The notes under the pieces are model-generated. The model did no database searches and had not been told where the DNA came from. It worked only from the letters and a program-made list of their open reading frames with translations. A program made the position numbers and the translations under genes. Source: a virus. Taken from it: a stretch of DNA of 27,432 nt. This document shows, piece after piece, positions 19,166-26,996 of this stretch (position 1 is the first letter of the stretch; every line of letters starts with the position of its first letter). The stretch spans positions 1 to 27,432 of the IMG/VR virus record IMGVR_UViG_3300030099_001798; one strand, written 5' to 3'.

Positions 19166-21172
19166 ATGACAGAGATGGACGAGGTACAGCTTGGGTCAAT
19201 CGTCAGCGGAGAGATCACTGACGCGCTGAACCACTTCGATAGCGAGTACACGCAGGATCGCCTGCGCGCGCTCGACTTCTACCTTGGCGAGCCGCTTGGC
19301 AACGAGGTGGAGGGTCGATCTGCTGTTGTCTCCACAGAATTGGCGGATACAGTCGAAGCTATCATACCTAATCTGATGCGGGTGTTCACGACGAACGACA
19401 AATACGTTCGCTTCGCCCCGCGCTCGGGTGAGGATGTCGAGGCTGCCGAGCAGGCGTCCGATTATGTCAACTATATCATCCAGAACAAAAACGACGGTTA
19501 CAAACTGTTACATACCTTTTTCAAGGACGCGCTGCTGTTTCGTGCTGGCGTGATCAAGTTCTTCTATGAAGAGGTCGAAGAGGTTGACGAGGAAGAGTAT
19601 AACGGCCTGACCGAGGCCGAGCTTGTTCTTCTGCTGAACGACCCGAGCGTCGAGATCGTCGAGCAGCGCGAGACCGTGATGCAGTCGATGATGGATGAGG
19701 ACGGTGTCGAGGTCCCGCTCGATGTGCAGTATGATCTGTCGGTTCGCGTCACGCGCAAATCAGGCGAGATCAAGGCGATCAACGTGCCGCCCGAGGAGTT
19801 CCTTGTTTCGCGTCATACTGTGTCGCTTGATGACGCGCACTTCGTCGCGCACCGCACATCGATGACTGTGTCGGAGCTTGTGGCGATGGGTTACGACCGA
19901 GATATCATCGAGCAATACGCAGGTGAAAACGAACTAGACACCGATCGCGAGGTGAACAACCGCTTCCAAGACCTTGAGGCGACGACCGGCGTTGATCCGG
20001 CCGACCCGACCCTGCGCTCGGTGATTTACCATGAGTGCATCATGAACGTGGACTTCGACGGCGACGGGATCGCCGAGCGTCGCCGTATCTGCGCGATTGG
20101 CGGCGACGGCGCATATATCCTGCACAACGAGCCGTGGGATCATATGCCGTTCGCGGTATGCTCGCCGATCCTGATGCCGCATCGTCTGATCGGCCGGTCG
20201 ATCTATGACCTGACTGAAGACTTGCAGGTCATCAAGACTACGCTGATGCGTCAGTATCTCGACAGCGTCTACAGCAGCACGCTGCCGCGCATGATTGCTG
20301 TCGAGGGTCAGGTGAACCTCGATGACTTGCTTGATGGCTCGGCTGGCGGGATCATTCGTGCGCGTCAGCCCGGCATGGTGCAGCAGATCACCGGCGCGTC
20401 TGTTGGCGGTGAGATCAGGCCGCTGATGGATTATCTCGACAGCGTCAAAGAGAACCGCACTGGCATGTCGAAGGCGTCGATGGGATTGTCGCCTGACGCC
20501 TTGCAGTCCTCGACTGCCAGCGCGGTTGCGGCGACTGTTCGCGGCGCTCAGATAAAGCTGGAGAGCTACGCGCGCACAATGGCTGAGACCGGCGTGAAGG
20601 ATTTGTTCAAGGGCATCCTGCATCTGGTCCTGAAGCACGACAACAAGCCGAAGGTCTTCCGCCTGCGGAACAGCTTCGTGCCGATCAACCCTGCGGAGTG
20701 GAAGTCACAGTTTGACATCATCGTGCAGGTTGGCCTTGGCACTACAGACGACGAAACAAAGATTGCTTTTCTGACGCAGGTCGCGGCAAAGCAGGAGCAA
20801 ATCCTGACACAGCTTGGGCCGCAGAACCCGATCGTATCGATAGAGCAGTATGTAAACACGCTGCGCTCGATAGCCGAGATCGGCGGCTTCAAGGATGTTG
20901 ATCAGTTCTTCAACTCGCCTCAGATGATCCGCCAGCAGATGATGATGCAGCAGACACAGCAGCAGGCTCCGCAGCCCGATCCGAAGCTAGTCGAGCTTGA
21001 GCAGGAGATGGCCTTAAAACGACAGCGTATGGAAATGGAAATCCAGCTTGAGCGCGAGAAGATGGTGATGGAGATGGAGCTTCGCAGGCAGGAGCTTCAG
21101 GCTGAGGCAGAGCTTCGTGTCGCCAAGGCTGTCACTGATAGCGATATTTCAACCAACCTGCCGAGGAACTAG
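19166..21172 (+). CDS. Portal protein (P22/SU10-type)
   Basis: This 668-aa protein forms the dodecameric ring at the packaging vertex. The N-terminal region contains GRSAVVSTELADTVEAIIPN followed by LMRVFTTNDKYVRFAP (~50-85). INVPPEEFLVSR and FAVCSPILMPHRLIGRSIYD are core motifs, as is TGMSKASMGLSPDALQSSTA (~435-455). The C-terminal ~90 residues form a Gln- and Met-rich segment and a long coiled coil (KRQRMEMEIQLEREKMVMEM), probably the barrel. Length and motif order fit large podovirus portals. The ATG follows directly on the AT-hook gene stop. Confidence 0.9.
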   Translation: MTEMDEVQLGSIVSGEITDALNHFDSEYTQDRLRALDFYLGEPLGNEVEGRSAVVSTELADTVEAIIPNLMRVFTTNDKYVRFAPRSGEDVEAAEQASDYVNYIIQNKNDGYKLLHTFFKDALLFRAGVIKFFYEEVEEVDEEEYNGLTEAELVLLLNDPSVEIVEQRETVMQSMMDEDGVEVPLDVQYDLSVRVTRKSGEIKAINVPPEEFLVSRHTVSLDDAHFVAHRTSMTVSELVAMGYDRDIIEQYAGENELDTDREVNNRFQDLEATTGVDPADPTLRSVIYHECIMNVDFDGDGIAERRRICAIGGDGAYILHNEPWDHMPFAVCSPILMPHRLIGRSIYDLTEDLQVIKTTLMRQYLDSVYSSTLPRMIAVEGQVNLDDLLDGSAGGIIRARQPGMVQQITGASVGGEIRPLMDYLDSVKENRTGMSKASMGLSPDALQSSTASAVAATVRGAQIKLESYARTMAETGVKDLFKGILHLVLKHDNKPKVFRLRNSFVPINPAEWKSQFDIIVQVGLGTTDDETKIAFLTQVAAKQEQILTQLGPQNPIVSIEQYVNTLRSIAEIGGFKDVDQFFNSPQMIRQQMMMQQTQQQAPQPDPKLVELEQEMALKRQRMEMEIQLEREKMVMEMELRRQELQAEAELRVAKAVTDSDISTNLPRN

Positions 21173-21174
21173 AG

Positions 21175-22293
21175 ATGCCCGGTCATTACGAAATGTCATT
21201 TGGAGAGCGTGGTCGCGGCGGTGGTGTTTCGCGCAGTCCGTCTCGCGATCCGGCCAGAACTGAACGCGATTTTCAAAGGCAGCAGCGTGATGCTGAAAGG
21301 GCAGCGAATACGGCTGATCGGATTGCCACCACCTTGGCGGCCCAGCAAACCATTTCCAACATGGAGAGCACTCTCAACGATATGGCGATCCGCGACGATG
21401 CTCGTCGGCGTCTTAAAGACATACAAGATCGAGAGATGCTTGCCTTGGAAGTGGCCGCTTTTCAAAGAGCGATTGACGCGAAGCGCGCTGCTGATGTTAG
21501 GGAGGAGCTTCGCGCGCGCGAGGCGGCTATGGGCGGCGCTCCGAACCTTGGCTTTGGCTTCGGGTATATGCCGCCAGCCGTGGACCCCGCGACCGCATTT
21601 AGAGCGCAAGAAGCCGCTCGTTCGATGGGCATGAACCAGCGGCAGGCTGGGTTTGATGCGTATCAGGCGATGCTTTCGGATGCGGCTGCTGCGGCTCGCG
21701 CAAATATTGCTGGTGCATCGGAAGGTCTTTTAGGCGCGCCCACGCGCTTTATGAATGAGCGTTTTCTTGAGGGCTTAGGTAGCCGCATGGGCGGACGCGA
21801 CAGCGAGGCGTATCAGCTTTATCTTTCGGACCCGAACCTGTTCTCGCCTGTGTATGATACGACAGGCCGCCTCACCGGATACCGCGACGAGCGCGGACGC
21901 CTGACCGGGCGTGATCCGATTGCTGAGGAAGAAGAGCGCCGCATGCGTCAGGGTGATGGTGAGCCGGAGATCACCGGCACCGTCACCGACCCAGTGACCG
22001 GCCAAGAGAAGTGTCCCGACGGATACGTCTTCGACGAAGACCTTCAGGCGTGCCGCTTAAAACCGATGGAGCGCACCACGGTTGACACCACGCCCGGCGA
22101 GCGCTTTGTGCGCTCTGGTCTGCTGGATGTGGCCCCGGAAGGCTTGATGGGCTTTCAGGAGCGCTATGGCGCAGGCTTTGGGTCTCCAATGGACTTTAGC
22201 GCAGCAAACCGCGCCTTCCGCATGGGCGGCGCCGTGACGCCGAGCTTCTTCAGCACGCCACCGAAACTGGATGGATACACATTGCTGGCATGA
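21175..22293 (+). CDS. Putative virion-associated protein with CPDGYVFD motif
   Basis: This 372-aa protein has an ATG two bases after the portal stop. The first ~120 residues are a charged helix (RDFQRQQRDAERAANTADRI and on). The middle is Ala-rich. A single Cys-pair motif, KCPDGYVFDEDLQACR (residues ~280-295), recurs in large phage virion or injected proteins of unknown role. The C-terminus is Gly/Phe-rich (GFQERYGAGFGSPMDF). Position between portal and scaffold suggests an internal core or ejection protein. This is inference from context. Confidence 0.62.
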   Translation: MPGHYEMSFGERGRGGGVSRSPSRDPARTERDFQRQQRDAERAANTADRIATTLAAQQTISNMESTLNDMAIRDDARRRLKDIQDREMLALEVAAFQRAIDAKRAADVREELRAREAAMGGAPNLGFGFGYMPPAVDPATAFRAQEAARSMGMNQRQAGFDAYQAMLSDAAAAARANIAGASEGLLGAPTRFMNERFLEGLGSRMGGRDSEAYQLYLSDPNLFSPVYDTTGRLTGYRDERGRLTGRDPIAEEEERRMRQGDGEPEITGTVTDPVTGQEKCPDGYVFDEDLQACRLKPMERTTVDTTPGERFVRSGLLDVAPEGLMGFQERYGAGFGSPMDFSAANRAFRMGGAVTPSFFSTPPKLDGYTLLA

Positions 22294-22568
22294 ACGAGCA
22301 CAAGGCAAGACAGCGGCAGGACCGGGCGGCTAGGGCTGAGGCGCTGCTGCGTAACGAACTTTTTGTCGAGGCTTTCGAGTATCTCGATGAGCAATTCATC
22401 GAGGCGTGGAAGACATCCAGCGTCGATGATAGTGAGGCACGCGAAAAGCTATTCCACCTTATGCAGGCACTTGGCGCCGTTAAGGGGTATTTTCAAAGCG
22501 TTGTCGAGGATGGTAAGTTGGCAAAGGCCCAGCTTGACGAGTTCAGGCGCTACGGCCGAATAAACTAG
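22290..22568 (+). CDS. Conserved 92-aa helical phage protein
   Basis: The ATG overlaps the preceding TGA. The product is all-helical: RAARAEALLRNELFVEAFEY, then LDEQFIEAWKTSSVDDSEAR, then EKLFHLMQALGAVKGYFQSV. Similar ~90-100-aa proteins sit just before the scaffold gene in many podoviruses. Their role is unknown; a morphogenesis factor is plausible. Motif order and gene position give the main support. Confidence 0.72.
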   Translation: MNEHKARQRQDRAARAEALLRNELFVEAFEYLDEQFIEAWKTSSVDDSEAREKLFHLMQALGAVKGYFQSVVEDGKLAKAQLDEFRRYGRIN

Positions 22569-22578
22569 GAGATATTTT

Positions 22579-23586
22579 ATGTCCGACAATCCGCAAGGAA
22601 CCGGAGCCATTTCTTTTACAGATGCAGTTTCTCTTCTGAACACGCCCCCAGCGGACACCGTGACAGAAGAGCAGGTCGAGGCCCGAGAGCCTCAACAGCC
22701 TGAGCCTGAAGCATACGAACCGGAAGAGGACACCGCGGACGCGACCTCGGAAGAAGAGTATGCAGAAGACGATGAGGGCGAAGACGCCTATGAGGCGGAT
22801 GACGGCGAGGAGTACGACGAGGAACCCCCCGAGGTCTACACCGTAAAGGTGGACGGCGAAGAGGTAGAGGTAACCCTCGACGAGCTTCAAAGCGGTTATT
22901 CGCGGCAGCAGGCGTACACTAAGCGTTCGATGGAGTTAGCCGAACAGCGCAAAGCCTTTGAGGCGGAGCAAGCTGAAACGAGACAAATTCGAGACGCTTA
23001 CGCGCAGCAACTTGATCAGTTGGCTGCCCAAATCCAGCAGACAACTCAGCAGGAGCCTGACTGGAGAGCATTAGCCGAGACTATGTCCGAGCGCGACTTG
23101 TTCCTGTACAAGGCCGAGTGGGACCAGCAGAAGGAATACCAGAAGCAGGTTCAGGCCGAACAGCAACGCATAGCGCAGGAGAAGTCTCGCGAACAGGAGC
23201 AGGAGCTTCGCAAGCATCTCGAGGTGCAGAGAACTGACATGCTCAGCCGTATTCCTGCGTGGCAGGATGAGGAAGTTCGCGAGGCGGAGCGCAGGGAAGT
23301 GATTACCTACGCTCAGAAGCGGATCGGGTTTTCGGAGGAGGAGATCGCAAACGCATCTGATGCGCGCGCTATCGAGCTTCTCTACAAGGCGTGGCAGTGG
23401 GACCGGCTTCAGGAGAAGAAACCCGCCGCCAAAAAGCGAACCCGAAAAGCTCCGAAGATGGCTAAAGCAGGGCGACCAAAGACCAAGCGCGAAGTTGCTA
23501 GTCGTTCTCGGCAAGAAGCCAGAAAGCGTTTTGAAAGCGCCGGTACGGTGGACGCCGCTGTTGAGTATCTTATGGGTCGTAAGTAG
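22579..23586 (+). CDS. Capsid scaffolding protein
   Basis: This 335-aa protein, from an ATG with AGGAG, should assemble the procapsid and then leave. The first ~90 residues are extremely acidic (EPEAYEPEEDTADATSEEEY). A small conserved module follows (YTVKVDGEEVEVTLDELQSG). Next is a long Gln/Glu/Arg coiled coil (QRKAFEAEQAETRQIRDAYA and beyond). The C-terminus is a basic, probably capsid-binding tail (AAKKRTRKAPKMAKAGRPKT). An acidic head, coiled coil and basic tail directly before the major capsid gene is the usual scaffold plan. It does not look like a protease-fused scaffold. Confidence 0.85.
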   Translation: MSDNPQGTGAISFTDAVSLLNTPPADTVTEEQVEAREPQQPEPEAYEPEEDTADATSEEEYAEDDEGEDAYEADDGEEYDEEPPEVYTVKVDGEEVEVTLDELQSGYSRQQAYTKRSMELAEQRKAFEAEQAETRQIRDAYAQQLDQLAAQIQQTTQQEPDWRALAETMSERDLFLYKAEWDQQKEYQKQVQAEQQRIAQEKSREQEQELRKHLEVQRTDMLSRIPAWQDEEVREAERREVITYAQKRIGFSEEEIANASDARAIELLYKAWQWDRLQEKKPAAKKRTRKAPKMAKAGRPKTKREVASRSRQEARKRFESAGTVDAAVEYLMGRK

Positions 23587-23611
23587 ACCCGCAACCTGAA
23601 AGGAAAAAGTC

Positions 23612-23946
23612 ATGACGACTTTTGCTACCGGCGCCGCCATTGGTGAGCGCGAACAGCTGGCAGATGTGATTTACCGCATCGACCCTGCTGAAACACCGAT
23701 CTTCTCGAACGTGAAGAAGGAAACCTCGAACGGTATCTTTACCGAATGGCAAGTTCAGGAACTGGCATCTGCCGCGACCGACAACTACCACAACGAAGGT
23801 GCCGACACCGCCACAGCGGCGGCAACGCCGACCTCTAGGATCGGTAACTACCACCAGATTTCCAAGAAGGTCTTCGCGACCTCCGGCACTCTGGATGCGG
23901 TAGATACCGCAGGCCGTGAGCGGGAACACAACTATCAGAAGGTGCT
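23612..23946 (+). CDS. Major capsid protein, exon 1 (SU10-type)
   Basis: This exon encodes residues 1-111 and the first two bases of codon 112 (Leu) of the major capsid protein. The N-terminus matches the SU10 major capsid family (formerly DUF5309): REQLADVIYRIDPAETPIFS, then VKKETSNGIFTEWQVQELAS and NYHQISKKVFATSGTLDAVD. The last exon bases, GGTGCT, pair with GGCACC inside the intron and give a U-G pair at the cut. Reading on without splicing adds 16 intron-coded residues and stops at a TGA (23993-23995), leaving a useless 127-aa protein. The ribosome-binding site is AAAGGAAAAAG. It is joined to exon 2 at 24234. Confidence 0.9.
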
Positions 23947-24233
23947 TAACTCTTTCTCCGAAGGCACCCCTGTTCTAAATCAGATTGCTGTCTGACTGGT
24001 TCAGGAAAAAAATTGGGTGAATTGCTGGGAAGCCCGGAGGCGGGTAATCAGCAGCCAAGCGCCAGATGGAAGCGAAAGCTGAGGGCTGGTGAAGGTTCAA
24101 CGACTAGGCGGTGACGAAAGAATAATCTGCCCACGAGCGCCCAACACGAAAGTGAAGATATAGTCTGAACTACGGTATAACCTGACCAGAAGCCGTAGAA
24201 GTCGATCATAAACAGGTCGGCGGTAACAAATTG
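23947..24233 (+). ncRNA. Group I self-splicing intron in the major capsid gene
   Basis: A complete group I core is visible. P1 is GGTGCT (23941-23946) with GGCACC (23963-23968), with U-G at the splice site. P2 has outer CCTG/CAGG and inner TCAGA/TCTGA stems. P3 is TTGGGTG (24013-24019) with CGCCCAA (24138-24144). P4 is TGCTG/CAGCA. P5 is GCCCG/CGGGT. P6 is CGCCAG/CTGGTG with a GAAA-capped P6a. R element GTTCAACGACTA (24095-24106) and S element AAGATATAGTC (24155-24165) form P7. P8 is CAC-GAAA-GTG and P9 is CTACGG/CCGTAG. An extra hairpin between P7 and P3 (GGCGG/CTGCC) suggests subgroup IA. The terminal G is 24233. It carries no endonuclease ORF. I see no convincing P10. Confidence 0.92.
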
Positions 24234-24849
24234 TAAGGCCCTTGAGTTACGTCGCGACATCGAAAAGATGGTCGGTGACACTGATGTTGCTCGTTCCGCG
24301 TCTGAGCCTCGCAAGTCGGCTTCGCTGTCTTGCTGGATCACTAACGGCTCTGTTGGTGGCGGCTCCGGCGCTTTCGCTACTGGCGATGGCACCGACGCAG
24401 TAACCGGCGGCACCGACCGCGCACTGACGCTCGCCCTCATTGAGGACGCGCAGCAGGACGCATGGGCCGACGGCGGCAACCCTCGTCTAATGCTTATGAG
24501 TGCCACGAACAAAGCCAATTTTTCCGATTTGGCTGCGTCGGGCAACCTCGTCAGCAATGACGTGAACATGACCGCTGCCAAGGAAGTGACCTATGTGGGG
24601 TCCACTAGCGTATTCCTCGGCGACTTCGGTACTGTTGAGGCGACCCCGTCTCGCCAGCTTGGTAACGACCGCATCTTCTTGGTTGACCCGGACTTCGTGT
24701 CGATCTGCACGCTGAACGGTCGTAACTTCCTTGAGGAAGACCTCGCCAAGGTCGGCGATGCGACGGAAAGCCATATCGTGATCGAGTGGGCATTAAAGCC
24801 GACTGCGCCAAAAGCACATAGCATGATTCTCGATCTTAATGGTTCGTAA
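24234..24849 (+). CDS. Major capsid protein, exon 2 (SU10-type)
   Basis: This exon completes codon 112 (CT + T = Leu) and codes for residues 113-316, ending in TAA. Joined to exon 1 it reads YQKVLKALELRRDIEKMVGD across the junction, the conserved 'K-x-L-x-x-R-x-D-I-E' stretch of SU10-type capsids. Later features are a Gly/Ser-rich loop (GSVGGGSGAFATGDG), the helix ALTLALIEDAQQDAWADGGN and the C-terminal VIEWALKPTAPKAHSMILDL. The internal ATG at 24268 could be mistaken for the start of a separate gene, but the frame is homologous from 24234 onward. A strong hairpin terminator follows. Confidence 0.9.
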
Positions 24850-24862
24850 TCAATGACTTAGC

Positions 24863-24888
24863 GAGAGGGCGGCCGGAGCCGCCCTCTC
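24863..24888 (+). terminator. Terminator hairpin after the major capsid gene
   Basis: GAGAGGGCGGC (24863-24873) pairs perfectly with GCCGCCCTCTC (24878-24888) around a CGGA tetraloop, followed by TTCT. The stem is strong but the U-tract short, so partial termination is likely. That would give high capsid expression relative to the tail genes. Confidence 0.75.
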
Positions 24889-24903
24889 TTCTATGAGGAC
24901 AAA

Positions 24904-25227
24904 ATGAAACGATATCTTTACACCAGCCCAAGAGAGCGCAAAGAAATCGTGATGCACCAACATCAAGATGGCTCAATGTACATTGAGCATCGGCAGGAGT
25001 TTGGCGACCTGCTCAAGCTAAACAAGCAGATGGCGAACGACTACCGCCCCGGCTCACTGATCGGTAACACACAGCGCCACGCACAGCATGTGGCCGAAAT
25101 CCCGAACGTGGTGTACAATCACCTTCTGGAGAAGTTCGGGCCGATGCGTGAAAATCAAAAGGCATGGAAGGCGTGGCTGAACGATCACCAAAACCGGGCA
25201 TTTAGAACAGGCGGCGGAAACCTCTGA
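24904..25227 (+). CDS. Conserved 107-aa protein after the capsid gene
   Basis: The ATG at 24904 has GAGGA upstream. The product starts MKRYLYTSPRERKEIVMHQH. It continues with EHRQEFGDLLKLNKQMANDY and ends in AWLNDHQNRAFRTGGGNL. The 'W-L-N-D-x-x-N-R-x-F-R-T' ending recurs in small proteins between capsid and adaptor genes of podoviruses. The function is unknown; a head-completion or assembly role is possible. Its TGA overlaps the ATG of the adaptor gene. Confidence 0.68.
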   Translation: MKRYLYTSPRERKEIVMHQHQDGSMYIEHRQEFGDLLKLNKQMANDYRPGSLIGNTQRHAQHVAEIPNVVYNHLLEKFGPMRENQKAWKAWLNDHQNRAFRTGGGNL

Positions 25228-25871
25228 TGGCTATCTCGACCTACAGTGAACTGAAGACAACTATCGCGAACTTCCTAGCTCGCGATGATCTGACCAGCGT
25301 AATCCCAGATTTTATCCAGCTTGCCGAGGCGACGATGTCTCGCGAGCTTGAGACGCGGTCTCAGGAAAAGCGCGCCACCGCAACGCTTACATCAGGCGAC
25401 GAGTACATTGCGCTGCCGACAGACCTGCGGGAAGTTCGCGAGGTCAAGCTGAACACAACGCCGATCACGGTGCTCACCTACTACAGCCCGGTCGCGCTCG
25501 ACGAGAAGTTCTCGTCTGGAGGCACTGGCAAGCCTCTCGGCTTCAGCATTGTTGGCGACGAGATGAAGATGCGCCCAGTGCCGGATAGCGGTTATACGGC
25601 CGAGATCATTTACATCGGCTCGATTGTGGCGCTTTCTGACAGCAACGCCACAAACAACATTTTGAGCCGCTCTCCTGATGCCTACCTATACGGATCACTT
25701 GCAGAGGCGTATGCTTACCTTCTCGATGAACAGCGTGCTGCTCAGTATATGCAACGCTTCAATCTTGCGCTTGAACAGATCAAGGTTGACGAGCAGCGCG
25801 CGCATTACGGCACGGGGTCGCTGCAAATCAGCAGCATTTACGCGCGCCAGAACGCAGCAGTGGAGAGCTAA
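25227..25871 (+). CDS. Head-to-tail adaptor protein (SU10-like)
   Basis: This 214-aa protein begins with the helical motif TYSELKTTIANFLARDDLTS VIPDFIQLAEATMSREL, typical of podovirus adaptors that line the portal exit. The core continues with YIALPTDLREVREVKLNTTP and GKPLGFSIVGDEMKMRPVPD. The end is helical (YGSLAEAYAYLLDEQRAAQY). This order matches SU10- and T7 gp11-type adaptors by pattern. It should bind below the portal and hold the nozzle. The ATG overlaps the previous gene's stop. Confidence 0.78.
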   Translation: MAISTYSELKTTIANFLARDDLTSVIPDFIQLAEATMSRELETRSQEKRATATLTSGDEYIALPTDLREVREVKLNTTPITVLTYYSPVALDEKFSSGGTGKPLGFSIVGDEMKMRPVPDSGYTAEIIYIGSIVALSDSNATNNILSRSPDAYLYGSLAEAYAYLLDEQRAAQYMQRFNLALEQIKVDEQRAHYGTGSLQISSIYARQNAAVES

Positions 25872-26258
25872 ATGTCTGCAATGAGCGATTACTTAGAGAA
25901 CAAAATCCTTGATCATGTTCTTGGCACAACAGCATACACCCATCCATCAACGGTCTATATCGGTCTTTCGACCGGGTCTTTTGGTGATGACAACAGCGGC
26001 ACCGAACTGAGCGGCAGCAATTACAGTCGTGTGGCGGCTGCTTTTGATGCGGCCTCTGGTGGCACGACCGATAACACTGCGGCGATTGAGTTCGCGGCAG
26101 CGACAGGAACGTGGGGCAGTGTCAGCCATTTTGGTATCTTCGATGCGGCGTCTTCTGGAAACCTGCTTATTCACGGCGCGTTTACCACGGCGAAGACAAT
26201 CGCATCGGGCGACGTTCTAAAAATCTCAGCGGGTGATCTCGATGTCACCGCAGCATAA
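25872..26258 (+). CDS. Virion/tail protein of the 'SDYLENKxLDHVLGT' type
   Basis: The ATG directly follows the adaptor TAA. The 128-aa product starts with MSDYLENKILDHVLGTTAYT. Then come STVYIGLSTGSFGDDNSGTE, YSRVAAAFDAASGG, WGSVSHFGIFDAASSGNLLI and a closing KISAGDLDVTAA. This small beta-rich family is common in phage structural regions and often labelled tail fibre or decoration protein. The precise location is not known; a fibre-proximal or capsid decoration role is equally possible. Confidence 0.7.
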   Translation: MSAMSDYLENKILDHVLGTTAYTHPSTVYIGLSTGSFGDDNSGTELSGSNYSRVAAAFDAASGGTTDNTAAIEFAAATGTWGSVSHFGIFDAASSGNLLIHGAFTTAKTIASGDVLKISAGDLDVTAA

Positions 26259-26267
26259 GGTGATGTT

Positions 26268-26996
26268 GTGGCAATTACGAAGCCGACCCTCGATCAGCTA
26301 ACTGGCTCCATTGACGCCTTCGTCGGGTCGCTTGATACCGATGCTGACCTGCTTCGTGCCGACTTTACCAAAGAGCCAACCCTTGAAGAGCTAGACAGCA
26401 TTGTCGGGAGCCTTGACAGTGCTGATGCCTTTGGCGATCTCGACAGCCTGAGCTTCGACTTCTTCTCCGTCGCCGGTAGCGCGGCCACAGCAATCACCAC
26501 GACGGCGCAGATTAGCGTCCCGATTGAGTTCGATGCGTCTGTGTCGCTCTCGATGTCGGCCACCTCCGACAACTTCCGCGAGCGCGGCGTTGACGCATCA
26601 GTGACCGGCGCAGCAGCCGTGTCGGCGACTGCCGCCTTTATCGCACACATGGAAGGCGCCGCCAGCGTCGCGATCACCGCCACATCTGACAGCGACCGCA
26701 TCCGAGGCGTAGAAGGTGCCGCCAGCGCCTCTATGGCGGCCACAGGGTCGTATGTGCTGGTGTTTACCACTGCTGGTAGCGCAGGCATCTCTATGGACGC
26801 CACAGCGGCTTCTGTGGGCGTTTTTGTAGGGGCAGGTTCCGCAGACATGGCTCTGTCTGCTACAATGAGGGGCAAGGTGCTTGGCGAGGATTGGACAGAG
26901 ATCGCTGACGGCACTGAGACATGGACAAACGTCGCAGTAGGCTCTGAGGTCTGGGCGACGGTAACTACAGGCAGCGAGGTCTGGCACACGCAATGA
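26268..26996 (+). CDS. Repetitive Ala/Thr-rich virion protein with Trp repeats
   Basis: This 242-aa protein, from the GTG at 26268, has three parts. Residues 1-70 are acidic and helical (AITKPTLDQLTGSIDAFVGS). Residues ~70-208 form imperfect beta repeats of the kind GSAATAITTTAQI, GAASVAITATSDS, GAASASMAATGSY and GSAGISMDATAAS. The C-terminus carries three ten-residue repeats starting with Trp: WTEIADGTET, WTNVAVGSEV and WATVTTGSEV, then WHTQ. I do not recognise the family. Its position between adaptor and nozzle genes and the beta repeats suggest a fibre or tail-surface protein. Its stop overlaps the next ATG. Confidence 0.62.
   Translation: MAITKPTLDQLTGSIDAFVGSLDTDADLLRADFTKEPTLEELDSIVGSLDSADAFGDLDSLSFDFFSVAGSAATAITTTAQISVPIEFDASVSLSMSATSDNFRERGVDASVTGAAAVSATAAFIAHMEGAASVAITATSDSDRIRGVEGAASASMAATGSYVLVFTTAGSAGISMDATAASVGVFVGAGSADMALSATMRGKVLGEDWTEIADGTETWTNVAVGSEVWATVTTGSEVWHTQ

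Noticed and set aside
19934-20638. 234-aa minus-strand frame
   Set aside because: Antisense shadow of the portal gene.
23612-23995. A stand-alone 127-aa capsid protein
   Set aside because: The last 16 residues are read from intron sequence (P1-P2 region); homology to the capsid family stops at the predicted splice site.
23947-24233. Capsid split by sequencing error or simple frameshift
   Set aside because: A frameshift would not insert 287 nt carrying a complete group I core with consistent pairings and splice sites.
24048-24581. Minus-strand frame across the intron as a homing endonuclease
   Set aside because: No LAGLIDADG, HNH or GIY-YIG motif; it is mostly the antisense of exon 2.
24268-24849. 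A separate gene starting at the ATG at 24268
   Set aside because: The capsid-like frame extends upstream to 24234 (ALELRRDIEK), there is no ribosome-binding site, and splicing joins it to exon 1.
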